Virus record (IMG/VR): IMGVR_UViG_3300042691_042551 | Span: 1-64,000 of that record | From: a virus | DNA length: 64,000 nt | Strand: one strand, 5' to 3' | Shown: positions 7,001 to 14,512 of the stretch, in pieces | Numbering within the stretch: position 1 is the first letter of the stretch | Layout of the letters: each line of letters starts with the position of its first letter | The notes under the pieces: generated by a model | The model's database searches: none | Seen by the model: the letters and a program-made list of their open reading frames with translations, nothing else | Told to the model about the DNA's origin: nothing | Position numbers and translations under genes: made by a program

Positions 7001-7034
7001 GACCTATTGTGGCTTAATATGGCAAGCCTTACCA
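7001..7034 (-). promoter_or_regulatory. Leader hairpin, copy B (inside an upstream gene)
   Basis: The dyad (7020-7034) and AAGCC element (7011-7015) match copy A except for one base that keeps the pairing as G-T. Here the element also codes for the last residues (GKACHIKPQ) of the gene at 7004-7393, so the RNA structure is preserved inside coding sequence. It lies 10 nt before the ATG at 7000. Confidence 0.65.
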
Positions 7035-7393
7035 TTGTTTTTTATTCTTTCTTTAAGCTCTTTAATCCTTGTGGAATCAAAGCATTGTATAAAACCATTT
7101 TCCACATCTATTTTAATGAATGCACATGTGTAAGAGTTTAATACTCCATCTACCAATTTGATACCAAATACCTCGTTTATGAATTTAGCGTTTGATGACC
7201 ATTCACCACCATGGCCAGGTCGGTTGTTAGGGTTTTTGGACATTATTCCAAAAGTATACCAACGGAATGCACCATCCCTGTAAAATCTTAATCTAACTTC
7301 ATCTCCGTTAGGCATTTGTTTTGTAAAGTTTTCTACAAAGTATTCATTCCAGTTTGAACCAATGTAGTCATGTTTGATATCTATTTTTTTCAT
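7004..7393 (-). CDS. Hypothetical protein, TCAFIK family (129 aa)
   Basis: ATG at 7393. Residues near 90 read 'NSYTCAFIKIDVENG'; the neighbour at 7523-7837 has 'NSSTCAFIKCIMKVND' in a similar place, so the two may be distant paralogues. The first half is rich in aromatic and charged residues (VRLRFYRDGAFRWYTFGIM). The last nine codons lie within leader copy B of the next gene. No known family is recognised. Confidence 0.55.
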   Translation of the reverse strand: MKKIDIKHDYIGSNWNEYFVENFTKQMPNGDEVRLRFYRDGAFRWYTFGIMSKNPNNRPGHGGEWSSNAKFINEVFGIKLVDGVLNSYTCAFIKIDVENGFIQCFDSTRIKELKERIKNNGKACHIKPQ

Positions 7394-7427
7394 GTTTCTA
7401 TTTGGCTTGATTTGGCAAGCCTTACCA
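7394..7427 (-). promoter_or_regulatory. Leader hairpin, copy C
   Basis: The dyad (7413-7427) and AAGCC element (7404-7408) are conserved; only the loop between them differs from copies A and B. The spacing to the ATG at 7393 is again 10 nt. Confidence 0.65.
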
Positions 7428-7460
7428 TTGTTTTTTATTAACTGATAGCGACATTGCTAT

Positions 7461-7516
7461 CATTGTTCCCCTGCACTCCGCAAAGAGTGTTACAGCCATT
7501 TGGCCCAAGGGAAAAA
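7461..7516 (-). repeat. 56-bp structured repeat, copy 1
   Basis: Identical over 56 bases to 7873-7928. It can fold as a three-way junction: outer stem 7466-7470 with 7509-7513, one arm 7474-7478 with 7485-7489 (6-nt loop), and a short arm 7495-7497 with 7502-7504. It lies 6 bases beyond the stop of the gene at 7523-7837. There is no T-run on either strand that would make it an intrinsic terminator. Confidence 0.8.
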
Positions 7517-7522
7517 AGAAGA

Positions 7523-7837
7523 TTAAGAAAGCATCATAGGATTATACCTAAGTACAGTTCTTTCTTGAGGTAAAAAACCGCTAATCTCGTTTTCAACCTC
7601 TCCAACATCAACCCAATCCCCAAGGTCGATAGAATAGGTTGATGAATATTTTCTATCATTTACTTTCATAATGCATTTAATAAATGCACAAGTAGAACTA
7701 TTTGACGCAATTTCAAACCCAATGATTTCATCAGGCGGGAAAAGCTCCATAATAGAGGCAAATACTTTTTTGCCTAATTCTTTGTTGACGTAAGTTCTTA
7801 GAACCCACGATTCAATAACTGCATTAAATTGTACCAT
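7523..7837 (-). CDS. Hypothetical protein, TCAFIK family (104 aa)
   Basis: ATG at 7837. Shares 'STCAFIK' with the product of 7004-7393. N-terminal helix (VNKELGKKVFASIMELFPPDE), then beta-rich sequence with 'YSIDLGDWVDVGEVENEISGF'. Its upstream region lacks the conserved leader dyad of its neighbours but holds a weaker CCTA/TAGG hairpin about 12 nt before the ATG. It is bracketed by the two copies of the 56-bp repeat. Confidence 0.55.
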   Translation of the reverse strand: MVQFNAVIESWVLRTYVNKELGKKVFASIMELFPPDEIIGFEIASNSSTCAFIKCIMKVNDRKYSSTYSIDLGDWVDVGEVENEISGFLPQERTVLRYNPMMLS

Positions 7838-7872
7838 ATTCTAATTGTGCCTAATCAATTGGTCATAGGACA

Positions 7873-7928
7873 CATTGTTCCCCTGCACTCCGCAAAGAGT
7901 GTTACAGCCATTTGGCCCAAGGGAAAAA
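7873..7928 (-). repeat. 56-bp structured repeat, copy 2
   Basis: Identical to copy 1 at 7461-7516. It lies 2 bases beyond the stop of the gene at 7931-8263, so both copies sit just downstream of a stop codon in the direction of transcription. Flanking sequences differ, so the repeat unit has sharp edges. Confidence 0.8.
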
Positions 7929-7930
7929 CT

Positions 7931-8263
7931 TTAGTTGAAATAAGTATCAACTAAAGCTTTGTCTTGACAAGCTTTACGCAACTGGTAAACTTGCTCTTCT
8001 TTTCTTTTGCGAGCTTCTTCTTTTCTTTTGCGAGCTTTCTCAAACTTGCCAATGATTTTAATCTCTGGCGTTTCATCAGCCTTGTCAAACGCACAAAGAA
8101 TAAGAGAAACAACTACACACATAACTGATATGCCAAAGAACATGACATAATCATTACGATGTAGATTAAGAGGATGCCAACCACCAACAGGTGTAGCAAG
8201 CATTACAAGAAGCATAAGAACTACTGATACTACAAGTATCACAACGTTTCTGGTCTTTACCAT
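7931..8263 (-). CDS. Two-span membrane protein with charged tail (110 aa)
   Basis: ATG at 8263. Two hydrophobic segments, at about residues 7-27 (VVILVVSVVLMLLVMLATPVG) and 40-61 (VMFFGISVMCVVVSLILCAF), are followed by a highly charged tail (KARKRKEEARKRKEEQVYQLRK). The tail contains a seven-residue tandem duplication encoded by a 21-bp DNA repeat. The positive residues suggest the tail is cytoplasmic. Leader copy D precedes the start. Role unknown; host-takeover membrane proteins can look like this. Confidence 0.55.
   Translation of the reverse strand: MVKTRNVVILVVSVVLMLLVMLATPVGGWHPLNLHRNDYVMFFGISVMCVVVSLILCAFDKADETPEIKIIGKFEKARKRKEEARKRKEEQVYQLRKACQDKALVDTYFN
7993..8034 (-). repeat. 21-bp tandem duplication inside a gene
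   Basis: Two adjacent 21-bp units (7993-8013 and 8014-8034) differ at two or so positions and encode the repeated KARKRKEE/ARKRKEE phrase. The length is a multiple of three, so the frame is kept. Probably replication slippage. Confidence 0.7.
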
Positions 8264-8297
8264 AACTAGACATGGCTTGAGAGTGCAAGCCTTACAC
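8264..8297 (-). promoter_or_regulatory. Leader hairpin, copy D, with compensatory changes
   Basis: The dyad here (8283-8297) has outer bases GTG/CAC where copies A-C have TGG/CCA, so both arms changed and pairing was kept. The AAGCC element (8274-8278) and the 10-nt spacing to the ATG at 8263 are unchanged. This copy is the best evidence that the dyad itself is selected. Confidence 0.65.
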
Positions 8298-8460
8298 GTA
8301 AGTTTAATGGTCGAACGATGATGATGCGAGCGAGTGCGATGCCGACCGATGATCGCGAGCGCCCGTGAGTGAAAGGGGGGGGGCCGTGAAATTCGAGTGA
8401 CCCCCGGGGGGGGAGAAACCGGAAACCGAGAAGGCCCCCAAAAAGGGGGTGTAGTACCCT
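8298..8460. other. GC-rich, G-run segment before the terminase genes
   Basis: This segment is far richer in G and C than the rest of the window. It has a near-direct repeat (8316-8332 and 8347-8361, CGATGAT then GCGAGCG), G9 at 8375-8383, C5G8 at 8401-8413, and a CCCCC/GGGGG hairpin with an A5 loop at 8435-8449. No credible gene lies in it. It directly precedes the packaging genes, so a packaging (pac/cos) or origin role is possible; G-quadruplexes could form. Confidence 0.5.
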
Positions 8461-8490
8461 GTTATGCACTAGAGAAGGGCAATATATGAT

Positions 8491-8519
8491 TTTGATGTAT
8501 GTAGAATAGTATATATTTG
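8491..8519 (+). promoter_or_regulatory. Bacteroidota-type promoter of the late operon
   Basis: TTTG (8491-8494), a 17-nt spacer and TATATTTG (8512-8519) fit the TTG / TAnnTTTG consensus of Bacteroidota. The ATG of the first packaging gene follows 4 nt later, so the leader would be nearly absent. It is probably the start of the long rightward transcript. Confidence 0.65.
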
Positions 8520-8523
8520 TGGT

Positions 8524-9180
8524 ATGAGTAATTTATTAATTGGAATAGATAAGGAGGGGAAGTTAGAGGAGAATGGCTGGCGGGAGATAGCAGAGTTTAA
8601 GCAGTTGGTAATGCGTTTTGGGGATGATAGTATGCGTACATTGATATTATCGTGGGATAGTTACAGTGTAATGCGTAGGATAGTTGATGATGTAGAACGG
8701 GAAAATCGTGTAGCGAGGATGTATTTGAAGGGGGATTCAAAGCAGGTTTTGAAGAGTAAGCATTACATTGAGGCGCGGTATTTGTATCAGGCGATGAATT
8801 ATGATGTAGATTTGGATGCAAAGCAGATTTACACTGAAAAGTTGATGAACATAAACCGGCAGATTTCGAAAGTTGATGTTGTGGAGAGTACGTCAAAGTT
8901 TAATGAGTTGATAGGGATACGGGGGAAATTGGAGCAGCAGTTAAATGATTTGAATGAGAAGTTGATGAATCGGGTAATCAACAAGAGGGATTTGGGGGAA
9001 ATGGTGTTAAGTGGTATTGAGGTGTTTTACCGTAGGGCTGAAAACAATAAGAAAGAGGATGAGTTGTTTAGAAATAAAAGGGATATGGCTAGAAAGGATG
9101 CCAGGAGAATAGCAAAGGAAAAGGTTGAAGCGGAATTGGAAGGGATAATACGTAAAAACAAAAAGGATGAGTTGGTATAA
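8524..9180 (+). CDS. terS: Probable terminase small subunit (218 aa)
   Basis: Called mainly from position: first gene of the late operon, overlapping the large terminase by 14 nt. The sequence is almost all helical. The N-terminal ~70 residues could hold a small DNA-binding helical domain; residues 105-150 look like a coiled coil (NINRQISKVDVVESTSKFNELIGIRGKLEQQLNDLNEKL); the C-terminus is very basic (MARKDARRIAKEKVEAE...IRKNKKDELV). Small terminases bind the packaging site and load the large subunit. The coding strand is unusually G-rich and C-poor relative to the next gene. An unrelated helical protein cannot be excluded. Confidence 0.55.
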   Translation: MSNLLIGIDKEGKLEENGWREIAEFKQLVMRFGDDSMRTLILSWDSYSVMRRIVDDVERENRVARMYLKGDSKQVLKSKHYIEARYLYQAMNYDVDLDAKQIYTEKLMNINRQISKVDVVESTSKFNELIGIRGKLEQQLNDLNEKLMNRVINKRDLGEMVLSGIEVFYRRAENNKKEDELFRNKRDMARKDARRIAKEKVEAELEGIIRKNKKDELV

Positions 9181-11065
9181 TCCGCATGTAGAATTAATGG
9201 AAAGTGGTTATGTTCAATCACTGGAAATTGGCAGTGAGGAATGGATTAACTACTGGTCTGAGCAGATTGAAAGGTGTTTGATAGGGTATTACTCTCCTCA
9301 AATGCCGGACATATACATTGAAGGTCGATATTACTTTGTGCTAAATTTTTGCAAGGCACTAAAAAAAGATGGGTGGACGTACCCGGAGTATCGAGATTAC
9401 CAAAACGAGTATTTTGAATTTGTCGAAGATAACGATGAACTAGGCGTCAATAGCGGAATGAAAAAAGCTAGGCGCAAAGGGTTTTCGTTTTTATCCCTTA
9501 TGGGAATATTGTACTACGATATGATATTCTACAACGGTATCATAGATGGTTTGGCCGTGGGCGATGATGAAACATTGACTTCAATGAGGAGCATGCTCTG
9601 GAATCACATAGAAAAAGTCGATCCATTCTTCTCTCTCACAGCAACGATCTGGAATAAGTCAATGATAAAGTTTGGCTGGGAAGAGGAAACAGAGAGCAAA
9701 CGAAAAAACAAATTTGGCACCGGTAACGAACTTAGAATGGAATTGTTCAGCAAAAACGTTGAATTATTTAAAGGTTTGATTATGAGGCATGTGCTTTTTG
9801 AGGAAATTGGAAAGTTTGAAAAGCTGCGCATGACCTATAACGGCACTAAGGATTGTTTTAAAGACGGAGCAATAACATTTGGTACCGGAATATTTGGGGG
9901 CACTGGCGGTAACGTGGAAAAGGGTTCTAAGGATTTTATGTACATGGTTAAAAACCCTCAGAACTTCAACCTTAAATGGATGTTTGTCAAGAGCACTAAA
10001 GGCATGGTTCCGTTTATTGATGAAAACGGAAAATCATTAGAAGAGCCGGTTCCAAGAGAATTAGCAGAAAAAGTAGCAAAACTTCATAATACCTCTGTCG
10101 ATTTGGTGATGAAGGGAGCTCAAAAGTTTTGGGAAGAGCAAGAAGGATTGCTTATGTCGGCACCCGACAAAACCGAACTGTATGCGTTTTACCAAGACAA
10201 CCCAATGAAGGATGAACACATCTTTCTCAATAAAGGTTCGGGTGTTTTTAATCAGGTTTTAATAGATCATCAGTACAACAAATTAATGGATTTTTCATTG
10301 TATGAAGGTTCTATACGCGGTTCGTGGAAACTGGTTTCTAACTGGAAAGACATTTACATAAACAACGGTTATGATTGGTGTCCTGAATGTGTTGAATTTG
10401 TCGAAAATGATGATGGCCCGGTTATAATGTGGGCCAGACCAAATTTAAAAGGAACAGATATTTTTGGACTTGACCCCTATGGTCAGGAAGAAACAGTTAC
10501 GTCCGATTCAATTGGTGTTTTATACGGATTTCGATTAAAAACAGCTTCTACGCAAAGGGATAATAGAATTATTCTAAAGTATGCAGACAGGCCGGCAAAC
10601 GTAAAAGACTTTCATTATCAAGTATTGTTTTCTTTGATAGGTTATGATGCCCTTGTAGATGCTGAATCAAATGCGGCCGGTGAGTTTTTTGCATTTATGG
10701 AATTGATGAAAGCCACTAAATACCTGAAGCCAGCGCCAAAAGAGTATGATGAATTTGAAACAAAAGCCAAAAACAAATATGGCAGAAGGATGTCTCCACC
10801 GGTAAAAAAGATACTCATAGGCAAAACAGCAGAATACATTAACGAGCAAATATCGGATGTGCCCGATCCGGCACTGTTAAACGACTGGAAATACTTTGGA
10901 AGCCAAAACACTGACCATGCAATGGCGTTTGGAATGTGTCTTTTATTTGCTGACGAGCATTACTCGATTGATGGGGTACACATGAGCGACCAAGAAGAAG
11001 AGCCGGAAAGCTCGTTAATAACCTACAAAAAGATTAATGGACAAATAGTTGCAATTTTAGGTTGA
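9167..11065 (+). CDS. terL: Terminase large subunit (632 aa)
   Basis: DNA-packaging motor with ATPase and nuclease domains. Residues 96-107 (SGMKKARRKGFS) form the degenerate Walker A seen in Bacteroidota phage terminases; residues 209-213 (VLFEE) form Walker B with the catalytic Glu. The nuclease part shows three acidic sites typical of the RNase H-like fold: Asp436 (GLDPYG), Asp494/Asp498-Glu500 (DALVDAE) and Asp583 (DHAMAFG). Length is normal for the family. ATG at 9167 lies inside the end of the upstream gene, coupling their translation. It feeds DNA through the portal encoded next. Confidence 0.92.
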   Translation: MSWYNPHVELMESGYVQSLEIGSEEWINYWSEQIERCLIGYYSPQMPDIYIEGRYYFVLNFCKALKKDGWTYPEYRDYQNEYFEFVEDNDELGVNSGMKKARRKGFSFLSLMGILYYDMIFYNGIIDGLAVGDDETLTSMRSMLWNHIEKVDPFFSLTATIWNKSMIKFGWEEETESKRKNKFGTGNELRMELFSKNVELFKGLIMRHVLFEEIGKFEKLRMTYNGTKDCFKDGAITFGTGIFGGTGGNVEKGSKDFMYMVKNPQNFNLKWMFVKSTKGMVPFIDENGKSLEEPVPRELAEKVAKLHNTSVDLVMKGAQKFWEEQEGLLMSAPDKTELYAFYQDNPMKDEHIFLNKGSGVFNQVLIDHQYNKLMDFSLYEGSIRGSWKLVSNWKDIYINNGYDWCPECVEFVENDDGPVIMWARPNLKGTDIFGLDPYGQEETVTSDSIGVLYGFRLKTASTQRDNRIILKYADRPANVKDFHYQVLFSLIGYDALVDAESNAAGEFFAFMELMKATKYLKPAPKEYDEFETKAKNKYGRRMSPPVKKILIGKTAEYINEQISDVPDPALLNDWKYFGSQNTDHAMAFGMCLLFADEHYSIDGVHMSDQEEEPESSLITYKKINGQIVAILG

Positions 11066-11081
11066 TAATTTATTATTTTTG
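11049..11081 (+). promoter_or_regulatory. Candidate promoter of the portal gene
   Basis: TTG (11049-11051), 22-nt spacer and TATTTTTG (11074-11081) match the Bacteroidota pattern. The ATG of the portal gene follows 5 nt later. Confidence 0.45.
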
Positions 11082-11086
11082 AAAAC

Positions 11087-13297
11087 ATGTATGTAAGAGA
11101 CATTGAAAAAGAAAACAGGGAGCCATTGTCATCAAAGTATAATGTTTATGAAGCTCCATATACAAAAAGCAAAAAAGTAATTGGCGAGTGGGGTTATTAT
11201 GTAACTACAACAATTATGGACATGGACAAAAACTATGTTCGTACATTTGGGAAGATTGATTCTGACACACCAATTATTGCTAACCCTTTAGTTTCTTTTA
11301 TTCAACGGTTAACATCGTTTTATGACAATACGTGGTCCGGTGGAAGTCTTGACTACATGAACAAACTGTATGGAAACGATCAGGTTTTGCCAACACGGTT
11401 TATAAACTATCCGCTTATGCGCGGAAAAATTGAATGGCTTGTTGGCCGATTTGAAGGTGCGCCTATTGACATGCACATGGGAGCCATTGATGAAAAGTCG
11501 GTAGAAGACAAAGTAAACAAAGCTACACAAAAGCTTTTTTTAAAGCTTATGCTTCCATTTATTGAGAACCTTGAGCAGATTACCAAAATTGAACTTGAAC
11601 CGGACAAGACAATACCGGAAGACATTGATAAGTGGTCACGGATAACCTATAAGCAGGCGCATGAAATAATTATGAGCAAGTTGACTGAGTATAATTTTAA
11701 AAAATACTCATGGATGAATGAGCTTACTAAAGGTTTTCGAGACACAGCCTTATATGGTTTTTCTTTTTTAAGCCATGTTCCAATTAATGATGAAGACATA
11801 AAGCTAAGGAAACCAAATCTTAATAACGTAGTATTTGATTGGGGTTGCGAAAATGATTATGGCGAAGATGCCATGTATTATGGCGAAAGAAGGTACATGA
11901 CTTTATCTGAAATTCAAAGAGAATTTGTTGTTGAAAAACAGTACCTAGATGAAATCAGAAAAGAAGTTTTTCGGTCAGAAGGAGTTACTACCGATCCGTA
12001 TACGCTTACTCATGGTTTTACCACCGAAATAGAAGTTATTGATTTGCTTCATAAAGCTTCAACCATTAAGAAGGTGAAAAAGACTCCAAACAAATACATC
12101 CCGGGAAAATACATTTACAAGATACTGGCCGAAGGTGAAGAAATACCTGAATCAAAACTTAAAAAAGAAGGTTCACAAATAGTTGAAATTGAAAAATTTG
12201 ATTGGTACCGCAGTGTTTTAGTGGCGAATAAGGTTGTAGTTAAATGCGAACCGGTGTATTCTCCAAGAAAAGACGAGCAATTAACCGATGTTGTCCAGCC
12301 ATTTACAGCATTTCTATACAATCGAATTAACAGTTATAAGCCAAACGGCTTTGGCGAACTAATGGAAGCAGCCCAAGAACTGTTTAATGCATGCATGGCT
12401 TTGCTAGAACTTGAACTTGCCACTTCTCCAGGAAACGTAGTTGAGTACGATACGCGATTTAAGCCAAAAAACGTACCATTGACTAACGTATTCTATCACA
12501 TGAGAGCGAACAAGTTAATTCAGGTAGACAGATCAAAAGCCGGTTCAAATGCCGGCACAATGTTTAATCAGGTTAACCTAACTCCAAACGGGGCAACGAT
12601 TTACTTAAATGTTGCCATGTACGTAGAAAATTTTATGGATCGGTTAACCGGTATAAGCAGTTTAGCTCAGGGAAATGTACCACAAGATACTTTTGTTGGA
12701 ACGCTGCAAACCGCTATTGAGCAATCCAATTTTATAACAAAACCGCTATACACATTTTACAGAGAAGGTATAAGAAAGACTTTTAAAAATTGCTCTTGCT
12801 ACATTAAGGAAATGAACAAGGGCAAAAAGAGAAGACTTGCTCTTGTAGCTCCCGATGCCGCAATACAATATTTTGCAATAGAAGGAGATATTGCTTTTTC
12901 TGATTATGATTTCTTTTACAATGACGGGATGGAAGATGAGCAAAAACGACAAATGCTTATTAATCTCGGTCAAAATGGATTGTCGGCCGGAACCGTTACC
13001 TTTAAAACTTTGAAAGATTTGATTATGACTAAAAACATAACCGAAGTATCGGTTATGATTGATCAAGAACTTGAGAAGTTTGAACAACGTCAGCAACAAA
13101 TGCAGCAAATTCAACAACAGTTGGAAAATGCAAAAATGATGCAACCGCAAGAACTTGCTAGACTTAAAGGCGAAATTGAAATGCTTATTAAACAGCAAGT
13201 CGGCCAGACAAATAAAGAAGTTGCTCAAATTTATGCTCAGGAAAAAATGAAGGACAGAATCCTAGAGCACGAGTTGAAAAAAGGAGAAAATTTGTAA
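11087..13297 (+). CDS. Portal protein (736 aa)
   Basis: Placed directly after the large terminase and before the scaffold and capsid genes, with the length typical of crAss-like portals. A central part (about residues 400-560) has the helical stem and wing pattern (FTAFLYNRINSYKPNGFGELMEAAQELFNACMALLELELAT; later NFMDRLTGISSLAQGNVPQDT), and the C-terminus is a Gln-rich coiled coil (QRQQQMQQIQQQLENAKMMQPQ) forming the barrel. The dodecameric portal would sit at one capsid vertex and bind terminase, then the neck proteins. No catalytic function. Confidence 0.85.
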   Translation: MYVRDIEKENREPLSSKYNVYEAPYTKSKKVIGEWGYYVTTTIMDMDKNYVRTFGKIDSDTPIIANPLVSFIQRLTSFYDNTWSGGSLDYMNKLYGNDQVLPTRFINYPLMRGKIEWLVGRFEGAPIDMHMGAIDEKSVEDKVNKATQKLFLKLMLPFIENLEQITKIELEPDKTIPEDIDKWSRITYKQAHEIIMSKLTEYNFKKYSWMNELTKGFRDTALYGFSFLSHVPINDEDIKLRKPNLNNVVFDWGCENDYGEDAMYYGERRYMTLSEIQREFVVEKQYLDEIRKEVFRSEGVTTDPYTLTHGFTTEIEVIDLLHKASTIKKVKKTPNKYIPGKYIYKILAEGEEIPESKLKKEGSQIVEIEKFDWYRSVLVANKVVVKCEPVYSPRKDEQLTDVVQPFTAFLYNRINSYKPNGFGELMEAAQELFNACMALLELELATSPGNVVEYDTRFKPKNVPLTNVFYHMRANKLIQVDRSKAGSNAGTMFNQVNLTPNGATIYLNVAMYVENFMDRLTGISSLAQGNVPQDTFVGTLQTAIEQSNFITKPLYTFYREGIRKTFKNCSCYIKEMNKGKKRRLALVAPDAAIQYFAIEGDIAFSDYDFFYNDGMEDEQKRQMLINLGQNGLSAGTVTFKTLKDLIMTKNITEVSVMIDQELEKFEQRQQQMQQIQQQLENAKMMQPQELARLKGEIEMLIKQQVGQTNKEVAQIYAQEKMKDRILEHELKKGENL

Positions 13298-13319
13298 TTC
13301 ATATTTTTTTATAACTTTG
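13291..13319 (+). promoter_or_regulatory. Bacteroidota-type promoter of the scaffold/capsid genes
   Basis: TTTG (13291-13294), overlapping the portal stop codon region, a 17-nt spacer and TAACTTTG (13312-13319). The spacing equals that of the promoters at 8491 and 15985. It would allow extra expression of scaffold and capsid. Confidence 0.65.
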
Positions 13320-13334
13320 TAAAAACAAAATGTT

Positions 13335-14486
13335 ATGACCGACACAACAGATTTCGAAGAAGATTTTGGTGGAGAAGACACCAAAAATTTATTTAACAAC
13401 GATGATGGATCAGCAGCCGCATCACAAAGCAATGATTTTTCTGATGATTACATCCCTGATGAAAGATCAGAATTTCCGGATGGCATTGCTCCATTTGGCG
13501 TAGACGATACTGGAAAACCTATTATTCCTGGAAACGAAACCGAAGCTGACAAAAACAACAAAAACGAAAACACAGTTGAATTGGATGAAAACGGTAATCC
13601 GATTGAAAAGCAAAAGCCAAGCAATCAAAAAAATGATGAAGAGGTAAGTGACGAGGAGTTAGAAAAAATTGCCAGTGGAATAGTTGATGGCAAAAAACCG
13701 CAACTGCCAGAAATAACCGTTAATTCGATTGCTACCGAACTAGGTTTAAAAGCCGAAACCGGAAAAGAAATTACTCTTGAACAAATCAATTCTGAAATCA
13801 AGCGTTTAAAAGAAATAAACACTGAGGAAGAAGACGAGATTAAAGAGTTTAAGCGATACAAAATTGCTAATCCGGAAGCGACATTGCAATCATTTGCTGA
13901 AGAACTGATTTCACCTGCCTCAAAGTTATTAAACTTAGGTAACGAAGCCGTGTATGCAGCATATTTAAAATCAAAAGATCCGTCAATGACTGACGATGCA
14001 ATTCGTTATGAGGTTGAACTTGCTGTAAAAGACGGAACACTGGAAGAGAAAGTAAAAGAACCGGTGTCTATTCTTCAGCAGCGTGATTTATCGCACAAGT
14101 CGGCCATTAATCAAAAAAAGCAAGACAAAATTAACGAGTACAACCAAACCGTCCTAAAAAACAGACAGCAAATGCTTTCTTCATTAAAAGAAAAGCCGGA
14201 AGTTTTTGAGGGCATGTTTAAATTGAAAAATTCAGATATCAAGGCTATATTAGAATCATCAGCTTCGGCAAGTGTAGAACAGGCGATCAAAGATCACCGT
14301 ACATACGCAGAAGTTGCTTATTTTTTGAAAAACCGTTCCGAAATTATCAAAGTAATCAAAGACAATGGCTTTGAAGATGGTAAAGGTATGGTAATCGAGA
14401 AAATGGCCAACGATAAACCAAATATACCAAGGCGAAGCTCCGCGCCTAGGGACCAGTTTAATATAACTGAGGATGAATGGGGCTAA
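13335..14486 (+). CDS. Acidic scaffold-like head protein (383 aa)
   Basis: ATG at 13335. The first ~120 residues are acidic and low-complexity (TTDFEEDFGGEDTKNLFNNDDGSAAASQSND..., NGNPIEKQKPSNQKNDEEVSDEELEK), and the rest is helical with coiled-coil stretches (EINSEIKRLKEINTEEEDEIKEFKRYKI). This composition and the position between portal and major capsid protein are typical of phage scaffolding proteins, which guide capsid assembly and are then lost. No protease gene is seen beside it. Confidence 0.65.
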   Translation: MTDTTDFEEDFGGEDTKNLFNNDDGSAAASQSNDFSDDYIPDERSEFPDGIAPFGVDDTGKPIIPGNETEADKNNKNENTVELDENGNPIEKQKPSNQKNDEEVSDEELEKIASGIVDGKKPQLPEITVNSIATELGLKAETGKEITLEQINSEIKRLKEINTEEEDEIKEFKRYKIANPEATLQSFAEELISPASKLLNLGNEAVYAAYLKSKDPSMTDDAIRYEVELAVKDGTLEEKVKEPVSILQQRDLSHKSAINQKKQDKINEYNQTVLKNRQQMLSSLKEKPEVFEGMFKLKNSDIKAILESSASASVEQAIKDHRTYAEVAYFLKNRSEIIKVIKDNGFEDGKGMVIEKMANDKPNIPRRSSAPRDQFNITEDEWG

Positions 14487-14512
14487 TCATCAACCAATAA
14501 AAAAAATTTCTC

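Noticed and set aside
8266-8469. Minus-strand frame of 67 codons in the GC-rich segment
   Set aside because: Its product is low-complexity (Pro/Arg/Gly) and mirrors the G-runs; it has no start context and overlaps the leader of the next gene.
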